Shown piece by piece: positions 43,356-50,989 of a stretch of 64,000 bases of DNA (the first letter of the stretch is position 1; every line of letters begins with the position of its first letter). The stretch lies in assembly GCA_000437435.1 (NCBI GenBank), contig FR899626.1, positions 125,001 through 189,000 of the forward strand, written 5' to 3'. The notes under the pieces were generated by a model, which was not told the DNA's origin, searched no databases, and saw only the letters and a list, made by a program, of their open reading frames with translations. A program made the position numbers and the translations under genes. Origin of the DNA: Clostridium sp. CAG:768. Lineage in GTDB: Bacteria > Cyanobacteriota > Vampirovibrionia > Gastranaerophilales > Gastranaerophilaceae.

Positions 43356-43883
43356 TATACTTATTATTCCTGCAACTATTGCAGTAATCATAATGAAAAA
43401 TATTGCTGTTAATTTAAAAAAGGCATCAATATTTTTTTGGTCATCATTTTCATGGAGTAAATTATTTACTGTACTTTTTGAGTAGTCATTTTTTAATTCA
43501 GTTTTAGTCCTTTCAAAAGATGAGTGTAGGAGTTTTTTGAAAGTATATATATTCTCTAGATCTTGTCTAGCAAGAGGATTTGAAATAGCTATTTTTTTTA
43601 TTTTAATGCTGTCTAAATTATTCAGTTCATTATCAATATATGCAGAAAGATTTGATTTAAAAGTTTCATATTGTTTTGTTATATAAGGGCTTTCTACGTC
43701 TTCAGTTTCTTGATTATTTACAAATCTTGTAAGCATATGTTTAAGTTGAATAAATTTTTCCATACATTCAGGACAGTTATCTAAATGAATTTTCACATAT
43801 TCAGTTAGCTTATCACTAAGTTTTCCCTCAACATAAAAACTTAATAAAGCAGTTACTTGTTCGCAATTTAATTGATTTTGCAT
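43344..43883 (-). CDS. Membrane-anchored zinc-finger anti-sigma factor
   Basis: 179 residues. The N-terminal ZAS-type zinc finger has Cys7, His33, Cys37 and Cys40 (HLDNCPEC); a helical linker follows, and a single C-terminal membrane helix (FFKLTAIFFIMITAIVAGIISILYF). It lies 14 bases after the sigma factor gene, which it presumably binds and inhibits until an envelope or redox signal releases it. GGAGA site. Confidence 0.88.
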   Translation of the reverse strand: MQNQLNCEQVTALLSFYVEGKLSDKLTEYVKIHLDNCPECMEKFIQLKHMLTRFVNNQETEDVESPYITKQYETFKSNLSAYIDNELNNLDSIKIKKIAISNPLARQDLENIYTFKKLLHSSFERTKTELKNDYSKSTVNNLLHENDDQKNIDAFFKLTAIFFIMITAIVAGIISILYF

Positions 43884-43897
43884 TAATGTTCTCCTTT

Positions 43898-44491
43898 TTA
43901 TATATATGCTTTTAAATCTTCCTGAAGTTTTCCTCTAGCTCTTGCTATTCTAGATTTTACTGTACCTATACTAGAATGTGTTGCTTTTGCTATTTCTTCA
44001 TAGCTTAGCCCTTGTAATTCTCTTAATATAATTGCAATTCTGAATTGTTCAGGAAGTTCTAATATTGCATTTTTAATTATTTTTTCTAGTTCTGAAGATA
44101 TGCATTTTTCGTGTGGTTTACATTTTTTATCAAGAAGTTGAAATTTAATTGGAGCATAATCTTCACTATCATCATCAAGAGATACAGTGTCTAATTTCCT
44201 TTGCGATTTTCTTAGTTCGTCATAAAATAAATTTGTAATAATTTGATTTAGCCAACTTTTAAATAGTTTTGGTTTTTTAAGGTTTTGTATATTTTTTGCA
44301 ACTCTAAGAAGAGCCTCTTGAGTTAAATCAGAGACTTCTTCTCTTTTTTTACAAAGGTATGAGAATGCTGCAAATACATTTTTTTGCTCTCGTCTTATTA
44401 ATTCTTCAAGAGCTTTAAAATCATTTTGCTGAGCAAGAACTACAAGTTCTTCAAGTGCCATTTTTTTGTATTGCAATTTATTGCATGACAT
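43898..44491 (-). CDS. ECF-type RNA polymerase sigma factor
   Basis: 197 residues with region 2 (LEELIRREQKNVFAAFSYLC, SDLTQEALLRVAKNI, FKSWLNQIITNLFYDELRKSQR) and region 4 (LELPEQFRIAIILRELQGLSYEEIAKATHSSIGTVKSRIARARGKL), no region 3, so group IV. AAGGAG site. Upstream on the minus strand is GGAATGAG, a possible ECF -35 (GGAA) suggesting autoregulation, not secure. The cognate anti-sigma follows. Regulated genes unknown. Confidence 0.92.
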   Translation of the reverse strand: MSCNKLQYKKMALEELVVLAQQNDFKALEELIRREQKNVFAAFSYLCKKREEVSDLTQEALLRVAKNIQNLKKPKLFKSWLNQIITNLFYDELRKSQRKLDTVSLDDDSEDYAPIKFQLLDKKCKPHEKCISSELEKIIKNAILELPEQFRIAIILRELQGLSYEEIAKATHSSIGTVKSRIARARGKLQEDLKAYI

Positions 44492-44594
44492 AAATTTCTC
44501 CTTACATCTATAGTAAGGAAATTTAATTTATAAATGCTCATTCCTTGTTATATAACCAACTGATTATATTTTTTTTTATAGAATTATAAATAGA

Positions 44595-45836
44595 TTATTC
44601 TGCACAAATATAACCTTTTAAGGCAGTATGTGCAGCAACATATGGAGATGCCAAATATATTGATCCTTCTACATTTCCCATTCTTCCTCTGAAGTTTCTA
44701 TTTTGAGTAGCAAGGCAGACCTCTCCATCAGCCAAAGTTCCAGCGTGAACGCCAACACAAGGTCCGCAGCCAGGTGGTAAAATTGTGGCATTAGCTTCTA
44801 CAAATGTTGTAATTAAACCTTCGTCAAGTGCTTGTAAATAAACATCTTTTGATGCTGGACAAATTAGCATTCTAACGTCAGGATTTATTGTTTTTCCTTT
44901 TAAAATTTTAGCTACAATTCTTAAATCTTCAATTCTTCCATTGGTACAAGTCCCTACGAATACTTGATCTACTTTAATATTAGCTAATTCTCTTGCTAAT
45001 TTTGTATTATCAACTGTATGAGGACAAGATACTGTATGGTCAATATCTTCTGCATTAATTTTAATAATTCTTTCATATATTGCGTCAGAATCAGGTTTTA
45101 GACTTCTAAATTTATCCGCTCTTCCTCGAGATTTTAAAAACTCTTTTGTCTTTTCATCTGCGACAAATAATCCTGCCTTAGCGCCAGCTTCTACAGCCAT
45201 ATTTGCTAAAGTAAATCTTTCTGACATTGACATATTATCTATAGTGTCACCACAAAATTCTAAAGCTTTATATGTTGCTCCATCTGCTCCAATTAGACCG
45301 ATTAAATGAAGCATTAAATCTTTAGAGCAAATTCCTTCCTTAAATTTGCCGTTAACTTCAATTTTGAATGTTGCTGGAACTTTTAACCAAGTTTTACCAA
45401 GAGCCATTGCTACTGCTATATCTGTAGATCCCATTCCCGTTGCAAATGCCCCAAGTGCACCTGATGTACAAGTATGAGAATCTGCTCCAACAAGTATTTC
45501 GCAAGGATTAACAAATGTTTCTACTAGTCTTTGGTGGCAAACTCCAGCACCAACATCTGATAATACAGCACCATATTCTTTTGAAAAGTCTCTTAAAACA
45601 GTGTGTGTATTTGAAAGTTCTTTTCTTGGACTAGGTGATGCATGATCTATAAATAAAATAGTTCTTTCTGGATTATTAAGTTTATCTTTCCCTAATTTTT
45701 TGAATTCTTGAACGGTTAAAGGACCAGTACCATCTTGTACTGCACATACATCTACTTTCGCTATAACTAATTCTCCAGCCCTAACTTTTTTCCCAGCATG
45801 TTCTGAAATAATTTTTTCTGCTAATGTTTGTCCCAT
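44595..45836 (-). CDS. LeuC/homoaconitase-type dehydratase large subunit
   Basis: 413 residues of the aconitase superfamily: ILFIDHASPSP, VLVGADSHTCTSGALGAFATGMGSTDIA, the Fe-S cysteines GTCTNGRIEDL and PPGCGPCVGVH, and NRNFRGRMGN. Catalyses the hydratase isomerisation of isopropylmalate, methylmalate or homocitrate. Given the homocitrate-synthase-like gene upstream in the same direction, 2-oxoacid chain elongation is likely. No small subunit (LeuD/HacB) follows in the window. ATG 45836 is preferred to 45842 because AGGAG abuts the first ATG. Confidence 0.88.
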   Translation of the reverse strand: MGQTLAEKIISEHAGKKVRAGELVIAKVDVCAVQDGTGPLTVQEFKKLGKDKLNNPERTILFIDHASPSPRKELSNTHTVLRDFSKEYGAVLSDVGAGVCHQRLVETFVNPCEILVGADSHTCTSGALGAFATGMGSTDIAVAMALGKTWLKVPATFKIEVNGKFKEGICSKDLMLHLIGLIGADGATYKALEFCGDTIDNMSMSERFTLANMAVEAGAKAGLFVADEKTKEFLKSRGRADKFRSLKPDSDAIYERIIKINAEDIDHTVSCPHTVDNTKLARELANIKVDQVFVGTCTNGRIEDLRIVAKILKGKTINPDVRMLICPASKDVYLQALDEGLITTFVEANATILPPGCGPCVGVHAGTLADGEVCLATQNRNFRGRMGNVEGSIYLASPYVAAHTALKGYICAE

Positions 45837-45867
45837 AACCATACTCCTTTTTTATTTATATTAGCAT

Positions 45868-45892
45868 AAAAAAAACGACTGTAATAGTCGTT
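45868..45892 (-). terminator. Intrinsic terminator of the MGMAASQ gene
   Basis: On the minus strand AACGACT-attac-AGTCGTT then a T-run. It directly follows the 31-bp element and lies before leuC, so the two genes are separate transcription units. Confidence 0.9.
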
Positions 45893-45923
45893 AGGGAAAA
45901 AAGGGAAAGGAAACAAATAAGTG
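45893..45923 (-). repeat. 31-bp 3'UTR element, copy 1
   Basis: Plus strand reads AGGGAAAAAAGGGAAAGG... to ...AATAAGTG; identical over all 31 bases to 63970-64000. In the transcript (minus strand) it is a pyrimidine tract placed between the stop codon and the terminator. A GTGAG-aaaa-CTCAC hairpin (45921-45934) overlaps its far end. Confidence 0.9.
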
Positions 45924-45966
45924 AGAAAACTCACATATTTCAAAATATAAAACTTTTAGATTATTT

Positions 45967-47028
45967 TTAACCGAACGTTTTGAAAGTAGATTCAGTATTT
46001 TTTTCAATAACTTTTTGCACTGCATCCATTTCAGTAGAAATCGCATCTTGTTCAGTATCAAGTTGTTTTAATCTTAATTCTAAGTTTTTATCTTGAGCTT
46101 GAACAATTTCAATTTTCGCATTAATTTCCTGAATAGATTGATCATATTGATACTTGTCGTATTCGTATTGATTCATAGCATCATCATATGCTTCTTGGTC
46201 AGTAACAGTGTTCGTAGTAACCGCATAAGTTACTTCATCTTGTTGTCCAGGGTTAAGAGTAATGTTAATAATTCTACCAGTAGCATCTTGTTCTAATCTC
46301 GCAGTAACCCCTTTAACTTCTTCAGTTTTCTTAGTAGAACCGATAGTGTATGCCGGAATATTGCTTTGAGAAGAACCAGTATCAGAATAAATAGCAGAAT
46401 CTAACACTTCTTTTTTATAGAAGTATGGAGACCAAGTTCCAGTAGTTGTATTTTGTACATATCTCACCATCCAATTAGCATTACCATATTGGTTGTTAAG
46501 AATGTTTATATATTCGTTTTCTTCTTTAAGTAATTTTTTTAATTGATCATTAGATAGCGTTTTTAAATATTCATCATTACCTTTGAAAGCTTCTAATTCT
46601 TCATCAGTCATCGCATCAATATCAGCATCATCTCTAGTTTGCATAAGTCTAAGTTCTTTAGCGCCAACATTATATTTGTAATTGGGAGCATCTCCACTTC
46701 TAGTAATAACAGAAGAACCAGCCGCAACAGCAGCAAAATCATCAGTCCAAGAAGAAGTGTAGCTAATTAAATAAGACCCGTCAGCTTGAGCAATCATAGA
46801 AGAAATAGAATTGCTTAAAGCACCATCTTCAAAAGTATAAACAGTTTTAGTGTAATCATCAACAGAAGGAGGAACCGGAACAGACATTCCTAACAAATCA
46901 TTGTAGTAGTTAGCAGATTGGTTAGACAAAGTTGTTCTTTGTTGGTTAATCTGTTGTCCTTCATATTCAACATTTGTCTTTCTCGCAGTCAGTCCTAAGA
47001 ACCGAGCTTGCGAAGCTGCCATACCCAT
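45967..47028 (-). CDS. MGMAASQ-type protein with C-terminal coiled coil, unknown
   Basis: 353 residues beginning MGMAASQARFLGLTARK, a start I associate with an abundant, uncharacterised family in Gastranaerophilales (from memory, not searched). The first ~45 residues (EGQQINQQRTTLSNQSANYYNDLLG) resemble the helical N-terminal region of flagellar hook/rod-type proteins only superficially. A Ser/Thr/Gly-rich centre follows, and a Gln/Asp-rich coiled coil spans ~275-345. No cleavable signal. C-ending codons are more frequent than in neighbours, suggesting high expression. Leader has two GGAAACAA copies, the nearer one serving as ribosome site. Confidence 0.8.
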   Translation of the reverse strand: MGMAASQARFLGLTARKTNVEYEGQQINQQRTTLSNQSANYYNDLLGMSVPVPPSVDDYTKTVYTFEDGALSNSISSMIAQADGSYLISYTSSWTDDFAAVAAGSSVITRSGDAPNYKYNVGAKELRLMQTRDDADIDAMTDEELEAFKGNDEYLKTLSNDQLKKLLKEENEYINILNNQYGNANWMVRYVQNTTTGTWSPYFYKKEVLDSAIYSDTGSSQSNIPAYTIGSTKKTEEVKGVTARLEQDATGRIINITLNPGQQDEVTYAVTTNTVTDQEAYDDAMNQYEYDKYQYDQSIQEINAKIEIVQAQDKNLELRLKQLDTEQDAISTEMDAVQKVIEKNTESTFKTFG

Positions 47029-47058
47029 GACTTGTTTCCTTTCTCATTTGTTTCCTTG
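47029..47058 (-). promoter_or_regulatory. Leader of the MGMAASQ gene with duplicated GGAAACAA
   Basis: Minus strand AAGGAAACAAATGAG then AAAGGAAACAAGTC directly before ATG. The nearer AAAGGA is the ribosome site. Both copies are complementary to the pyrimidine tract in the gene's own 3'UTR element (45893-45923). Confidence 0.7.
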
Positions 47059-47131
47059 TTCTAATAGACGACATTATTCTAAATAATCTTTAATATTTGA
47101 TTAGTTATTTGTAATATTTCTTCATATTTAA

Positions 47132-47172
47132 GTTAAAAAACAAGGCTATCAATAAAAAAGATAGCCTTGTTT
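47132..47172 (-). terminator. Intrinsic terminator of the homocitrate-synthase-like gene
   Basis: AACAAGGCTATC / GATAGCCTTGTT stem of 12 pairs with a nine-base loop; on the minus strand it ends in TTTTTT. It follows the stop at 47189. Confidence 0.9.
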
Positions 47173-47188
47173 TGTTTATATTTATATT

Positions 47189-48499
47189 TTATATAATTCT
47201 GTGGGGTTTTGTTAGTAGATGTGCTTCTACACGTTCTTTTATTGCTCCTTGAGGCTCGTAATAAGGTGATACTGTCATTATTTTAGCTGCAATATCTGGA
47301 TAGTAGTAAATAAATCTTAATTCACTTGATGTTAGAGGTTTTTGTGTATGAACGTTTGCATAACGGGCTAATTCTAGAATATTTCTTGCTTCATGTTCAT
47401 CTTTAAATTCTAACTCAAGATTATCATATACGTTTCTGAAACCTTTAATGCCTCCATATTCTCCAGTTGTAATCATTCTACCTGTTTCAATTATTTCAGG
47501 TTCACCTCTACCGAGTTCTTCAAAATCGTATAATTCGTAATTCCTTCGGTCTTTTAATGCCCCATCTGCATGTATCCCTGATTCATGCGCAAAAGCGTTA
47601 TCACCTACTGCCGGTTGATTTATTGGAATTGGAACTCCAAATGCATATGAAGTATATTTTGCAAGTTTCCAAGCTTTGCTTAAATCTATATTAGGATCAA
47701 TGTGGTATCTGTGTCTAAATCCAGCTGATTTTAATATTGCAAGTAAACATGATACTAAATCTGCATTTCCTGCTCTTTCTCCCATACCATTAATTGCAGT
47801 GTTAATGTAAGCATCTACACCTGCGTCAATAGCTGCTCTAGCTCCCATTACTGAACAAGCAACAGCCATGCCTAAATCGTTATGAAAATGCATTTCAATT
47901 GGCATTTCTGTTTCTTGTGCTATTTTATAGATTCTTTCATATGTAGTTTGAGGATCTTCATACCCTAAAGTATCACAGTATCTAAAGCGTCTTGCTCCAC
48001 ATTTTTTTGCTTCTTTAGCATATTGAATTAGAAATTCAAGATCACTTCTTGATGCATCTTCTGCGTTTACTCCGATGTCTTCAGCTCCTAATGATACAGC
48101 ACATTCAACAGCTTCGCAGGTCATATTTATTATATCTTGAGGAGTTTTTTTACCAAGATATTTACCGTTAATCATTTGATCTGATGTTGATTGAGATAGG
48201 TTTATGTTTTTTAATTTTGGAACATTCTTAAATGATAATTGAACATCATCTGCAATGCCTCTCATCCAGCCTGATAATTTTGTTCTTGAAATTACTCCAT
48301 GTTCAACTAATTCTAAATTTCCGTTAAGGTAATTAATTTCGTGTTTTGTAGTCGGGAATCCAAATTCTGATTGCGTAATCCCCATATCATCAAGCATAAG
48401 ATTAATAATTGTTTTTTGAAGTTTTGCAAGTCCTAGTCTTGATGTTTGGACTCCATCTCTGTTTGTTACATCAACAAAGTAAATTTTGTTTTCTTTCAT
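47189..48499 (-). CDS. Homocitrate / isopropylmalate synthase family (DRE-TIM)
   Basis: 436 residues. VDVTNRDGVQTSRLGL is the DRE-TIM metal/catalytic start, with HFHNDLGMAVA, INGMGERAGNADL and FAHESGIHADGALKDRRNYE, the last shared by homocitrate, citramalate and isopropylmalate synthases. There is no long C-terminal LeuA regulatory domain. Condenses acetyl-CoA with a 2-oxoacid; the acceptor is not decidable by eye. GAGGGG site. With the LeuC-like gene it suggests chain elongation, though an unrelated gene and two terminators separate them. Confidence 0.87.
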   Translation of the reverse strand: MKENKIYFVDVTNRDGVQTSRLGLAKLQKTIINLMLDDMGITQSEFGFPTTKHEINYLNGNLELVEHGVISRTKLSGWMRGIADDVQLSFKNVPKLKNINLSQSTSDQMINGKYLGKKTPQDIINMTCEAVECAVSLGAEDIGVNAEDASRSDLEFLIQYAKEAKKCGARRFRYCDTLGYEDPQTTYERIYKIAQETEMPIEMHFHNDLGMAVACSVMGARAAIDAGVDAYINTAINGMGERAGNADLVSCLLAILKSAGFRHRYHIDPNIDLSKAWKLAKYTSYAFGVPIPINQPAVGDNAFAHESGIHADGALKDRRNYELYDFEELGRGEPEIIETGRMITTGEYGGIKGFRNVYDNLELEFKDEHEARNILELARYANVHTQKPLTSSELRFIYYYPDIAAKIMTVSPYYEPQGAIKERVEAHLLTKPHRII

Positions 48500-48636
48500 G
48501 TGAACCCCTCAAAAATCTAATACACATATATGTTTTTATTTATAAATAACTTGCATTTTTAAAGTAAATTATTTACAATGTTTAGTATGGAACTTTTAAT
48601 TAGTTCTGTCAAGCATCTTTATAAAATATTTATATT

Positions 48637-50229
48637 ATGAGTAATACAAAACAACTTGAAAAAAAGATAAATAAAGAATATAAAACCGGAAATGTAAAAA
48701 GTGCAATTGAGCTATGTCAAATAGGTTTGCAAGATGATCCAACAAATGCAGACTTGCATGTTCGTTTGGGGGATTTGTATCTTGCTTGGCACTTAGATAT
48801 TTATAATTCTTGCCAATATATTGATGAAGCAATTACTGAGTATCAAAGAGCATTAGAGACTTACATTGATTCTGCTGAAATTTATTTTAAGATAGGACAG
48901 GCACATTTCTTTAAAGGTGATTTAGATAAAGCTATAAATTATTTAGATATGGCTATTTCTAAAAATCCTAAATTAGGAAAAGCCTATTATTTACTTGCAG
49001 AAACTTATACTAAAAAGGCTCGTTTCTTAGACGCTTCAATGAATGCTAAGTTAGCAATTAAAGCTATGCCTTTTGCTAATTCTTGTGCACATTTCTTATT
49101 GTCAAATTTATATAATGTATCTTCAGCAAGAAGCTTTAAGAATTTTGCTTTATCAAAGTTGGAATTGTTACTATCAATTTTGACTTTACCTTTTGATAAA
49201 ATAGCATTGGGTAATGTTGCAAGAACATTATCTTATGCAAAATTTTTACCTATTTTGCTAAAAGGTGCATACCAAGTTCAAACAAATAAGCTGAATGATG
49301 CTTTAGAAACATATTCAGAAGCGATTGATAAAGCTCCCGGATTTATTCCTTTATATTGCTTACTTGGTGATATTTATCGTTCTTTAGGACAATTTGAGGA
49401 TGCTATTACTGAATATAAAATGGCAATTTGGTTAGATACTTTAAATATTCCAGCTTATCGTCATTTATGTCAGGCTTATGAAGAACAGGGTGATTATGAC
49501 AGTGCTGTTGAAATATATGAAAAATTAATTCAGATTATGCCTAATATGCCTGATGTTCATTCAAATTTAGCTAATATTTTGTATGTAAAAGGCGATATTG
49601 ATGGAGCTATTGCGCATTTTCAAACTGCTGTTACTTTAAATCCTAGAAAACAGTGGACAAGTATTATTAATCAAACTTTAGGTTTTGTATACCAAGAATC
49701 TAAGCAGGATTTGAACGCTGCAATCAGTTCTTATCAAAGTGCTTATCTTTTAACTCCTAAAGATATTGATATTTATGTTAATTTAGGCAGTGCATTTTAT
49801 GATAAAGAAGATATTGAAAATGCTTTGCAAGTTTATAGAAATGCATTAGATTTAGACCCTGAAAATGCTAAAATTCATTGTAATTTAGGCTTTTTATATT
49901 GGGGAAAAGGCGATATTGATGAGGCATTAAAAGAATATGAACTTGCAATAAAATATGACAAAAATTATGATATTGCATATAACAATATGGGTGTAATTTA
50001 TCTTGATGATTTAGGAAGAGTAAAACAAGCTATTGATTTATTCAAAAAATCTATTGAATGTAATCCAAATTATGCCTTAGCTCATTTTAATTTAGCTAGA
50101 GCAATTTCTATTACAGGTGATAAAGTAGAAGCAGCTAAATTATATCAAGTAGCTCAAGATATAAATAAGATTACAAATGAAATTGATCCTCAAGATATTT
50201 TAGATAAAATAAACGCTTTGTTTAATTAG
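48637..50229 (+). CDS. TPR-repeat protein
   Basis: 530 residues made almost entirely of tetratricopeptide repeats; clear units include LHVRLGDLYLAWHL, IYFKIGQAHFFKGDLDKAI, LYCLLGDIYRSLGQFEDAI, VHSNLANILYVKGDIDGAI, IYVNLGSAFYDKEDIENAL, IHCNLGFLYWGKGDIDEAL and AYNNMGVIYLDDLGRVKQAI. A less regular stretch at ~160-215 breaks the array. No signal or membrane segment, so probably a cytoplasmic scaffold. No ribosome site; TATAAA/TAAAAT 10-17 bases before the ATG could give a nearly leaderless mRNA. Confidence 0.9.
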   Translation: MSNTKQLEKKINKEYKTGNVKSAIELCQIGLQDDPTNADLHVRLGDLYLAWHLDIYNSCQYIDEAITEYQRALETYIDSAEIYFKIGQAHFFKGDLDKAINYLDMAISKNPKLGKAYYLLAETYTKKARFLDASMNAKLAIKAMPFANSCAHFLLSNLYNVSSARSFKNFALSKLELLLSILTLPFDKIALGNVARTLSYAKFLPILLKGAYQVQTNKLNDALETYSEAIDKAPGFIPLYCLLGDIYRSLGQFEDAITEYKMAIWLDTLNIPAYRHLCQAYEEQGDYDSAVEIYEKLIQIMPNMPDVHSNLANILYVKGDIDGAIAHFQTAVTLNPRKQWTSIINQTLGFVYQESKQDLNAAISSYQSAYLLTPKDIDIYVNLGSAFYDKEDIENALQVYRNALDLDPENAKIHCNLGFLYWGKGDIDEALKEYELAIKYDKNYDIAYNNMGVIYLDDLGRVKQAIDLFKKSIECNPNYALAHFNLARAISITGDKVEAAKLYQVAQDINKITNEIDPQDILDKINALFN

Positions 50230-50231
50230 TG

Positions 50232-50978
50232 CTATTTATAGATTTTATTTCCTATTTGAACTTGTTTAACGTACATATCTTCACAAGCTCCAGAGCCTCT
50301 ACTTGTTGGATCTGTATCAGTTCTTGACATACTTGTTTTTGCAACAGTTTCACTTTTGTCAGTATAAATATCTACAAGATAACCGTCAAGTTTTACAATA
50401 TCATTTCTCTTAATTTTTAGTAAAGCACCCATAACATTTGCATTTGCAGGAATTAAGTGTGTGTGTGAAATATGTGAACTTACAAAACCTAGTTCCCAAT
50501 ACATTTCTTCATATGGAACTTTTGATCTCCATTCTAGCCTTCTGCTCTGTCCAAGGGTTTTGTGCGATTTAAATTTCCAATATTTATGTAATCTGTTTTT
50601 ATTTTTAGCTAAATCACCCCATACTATACCTATATCCATTAAACAGATATCATCAAAAGAGTTACGCATAATATCTCTAAACCAAAAATTTGTATTTTTA
50701 GTTACAACTAAACCTGATATAGAATATTTAGCCATAGGTTGTAGTGCATAAATATTTTTTTCTCCGTATGCTTTTATGTATTTTTGATTTTCTAAATTAA
50801 TTTGTATAGGAGCATTATTTGTATTTATTACTTCTTGACTTGTAGTACTAATTTTAGGAAAAGAGTATTTTGTTCTGAATAAAATATCTCCAAGTATTGA
50901 ATTGAATATTATTATTATAAAAAAAATTAGACAGGCTTTACTAAAATAATTCCAGATATTCCCAAAGTCAAAGTCCAT
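50232..50978 (-). CDS. Conserved membrane-anchored protein of unknown function
   Basis: 248 residues with one N-terminal membrane helix (CLIFFIIIIFNSILGDILF) and an exported or cytoplasmic globular domain. Distinctive conserved-looking segments: LVVTKNTNFWFRDI, IGIVWGDLA, SSHISHTHLIPANANV, IKRNDIVKLDGYLVDIY and SRTDTDPTSRGSGACEDMYV. I recall similar SHxHxIPAN...SRxDTGxGACE proteins in other bacteria, without known function. It follows the histidine kinase gene by 11 bases with an AAGGGG site, so it is probably co-transcribed with it. Confidence 0.75.
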   Translation of the reverse strand: MDFDFGNIWNYFSKACLIFFIIIIFNSILGDILFRTKYSFPKISTTSQEVINTNNAPIQINLENQKYIKAYGEKNIYALQPMAKYSISGLVVTKNTNFWFRDIMRNSFDDICLMDIGIVWGDLAKNKNRLHKYWKFKSHKTLGQSRRLEWRSKVPYEEMYWELGFVSSHISHTHLIPANANVMGALLKIKRNDIVKLDGYLVDIYTDKSETVAKTSMSRTDTDPTSRGSGACEDMYVKQVQIGNKIYK

Positions 50979-50989
50979 TAAATACCCCT

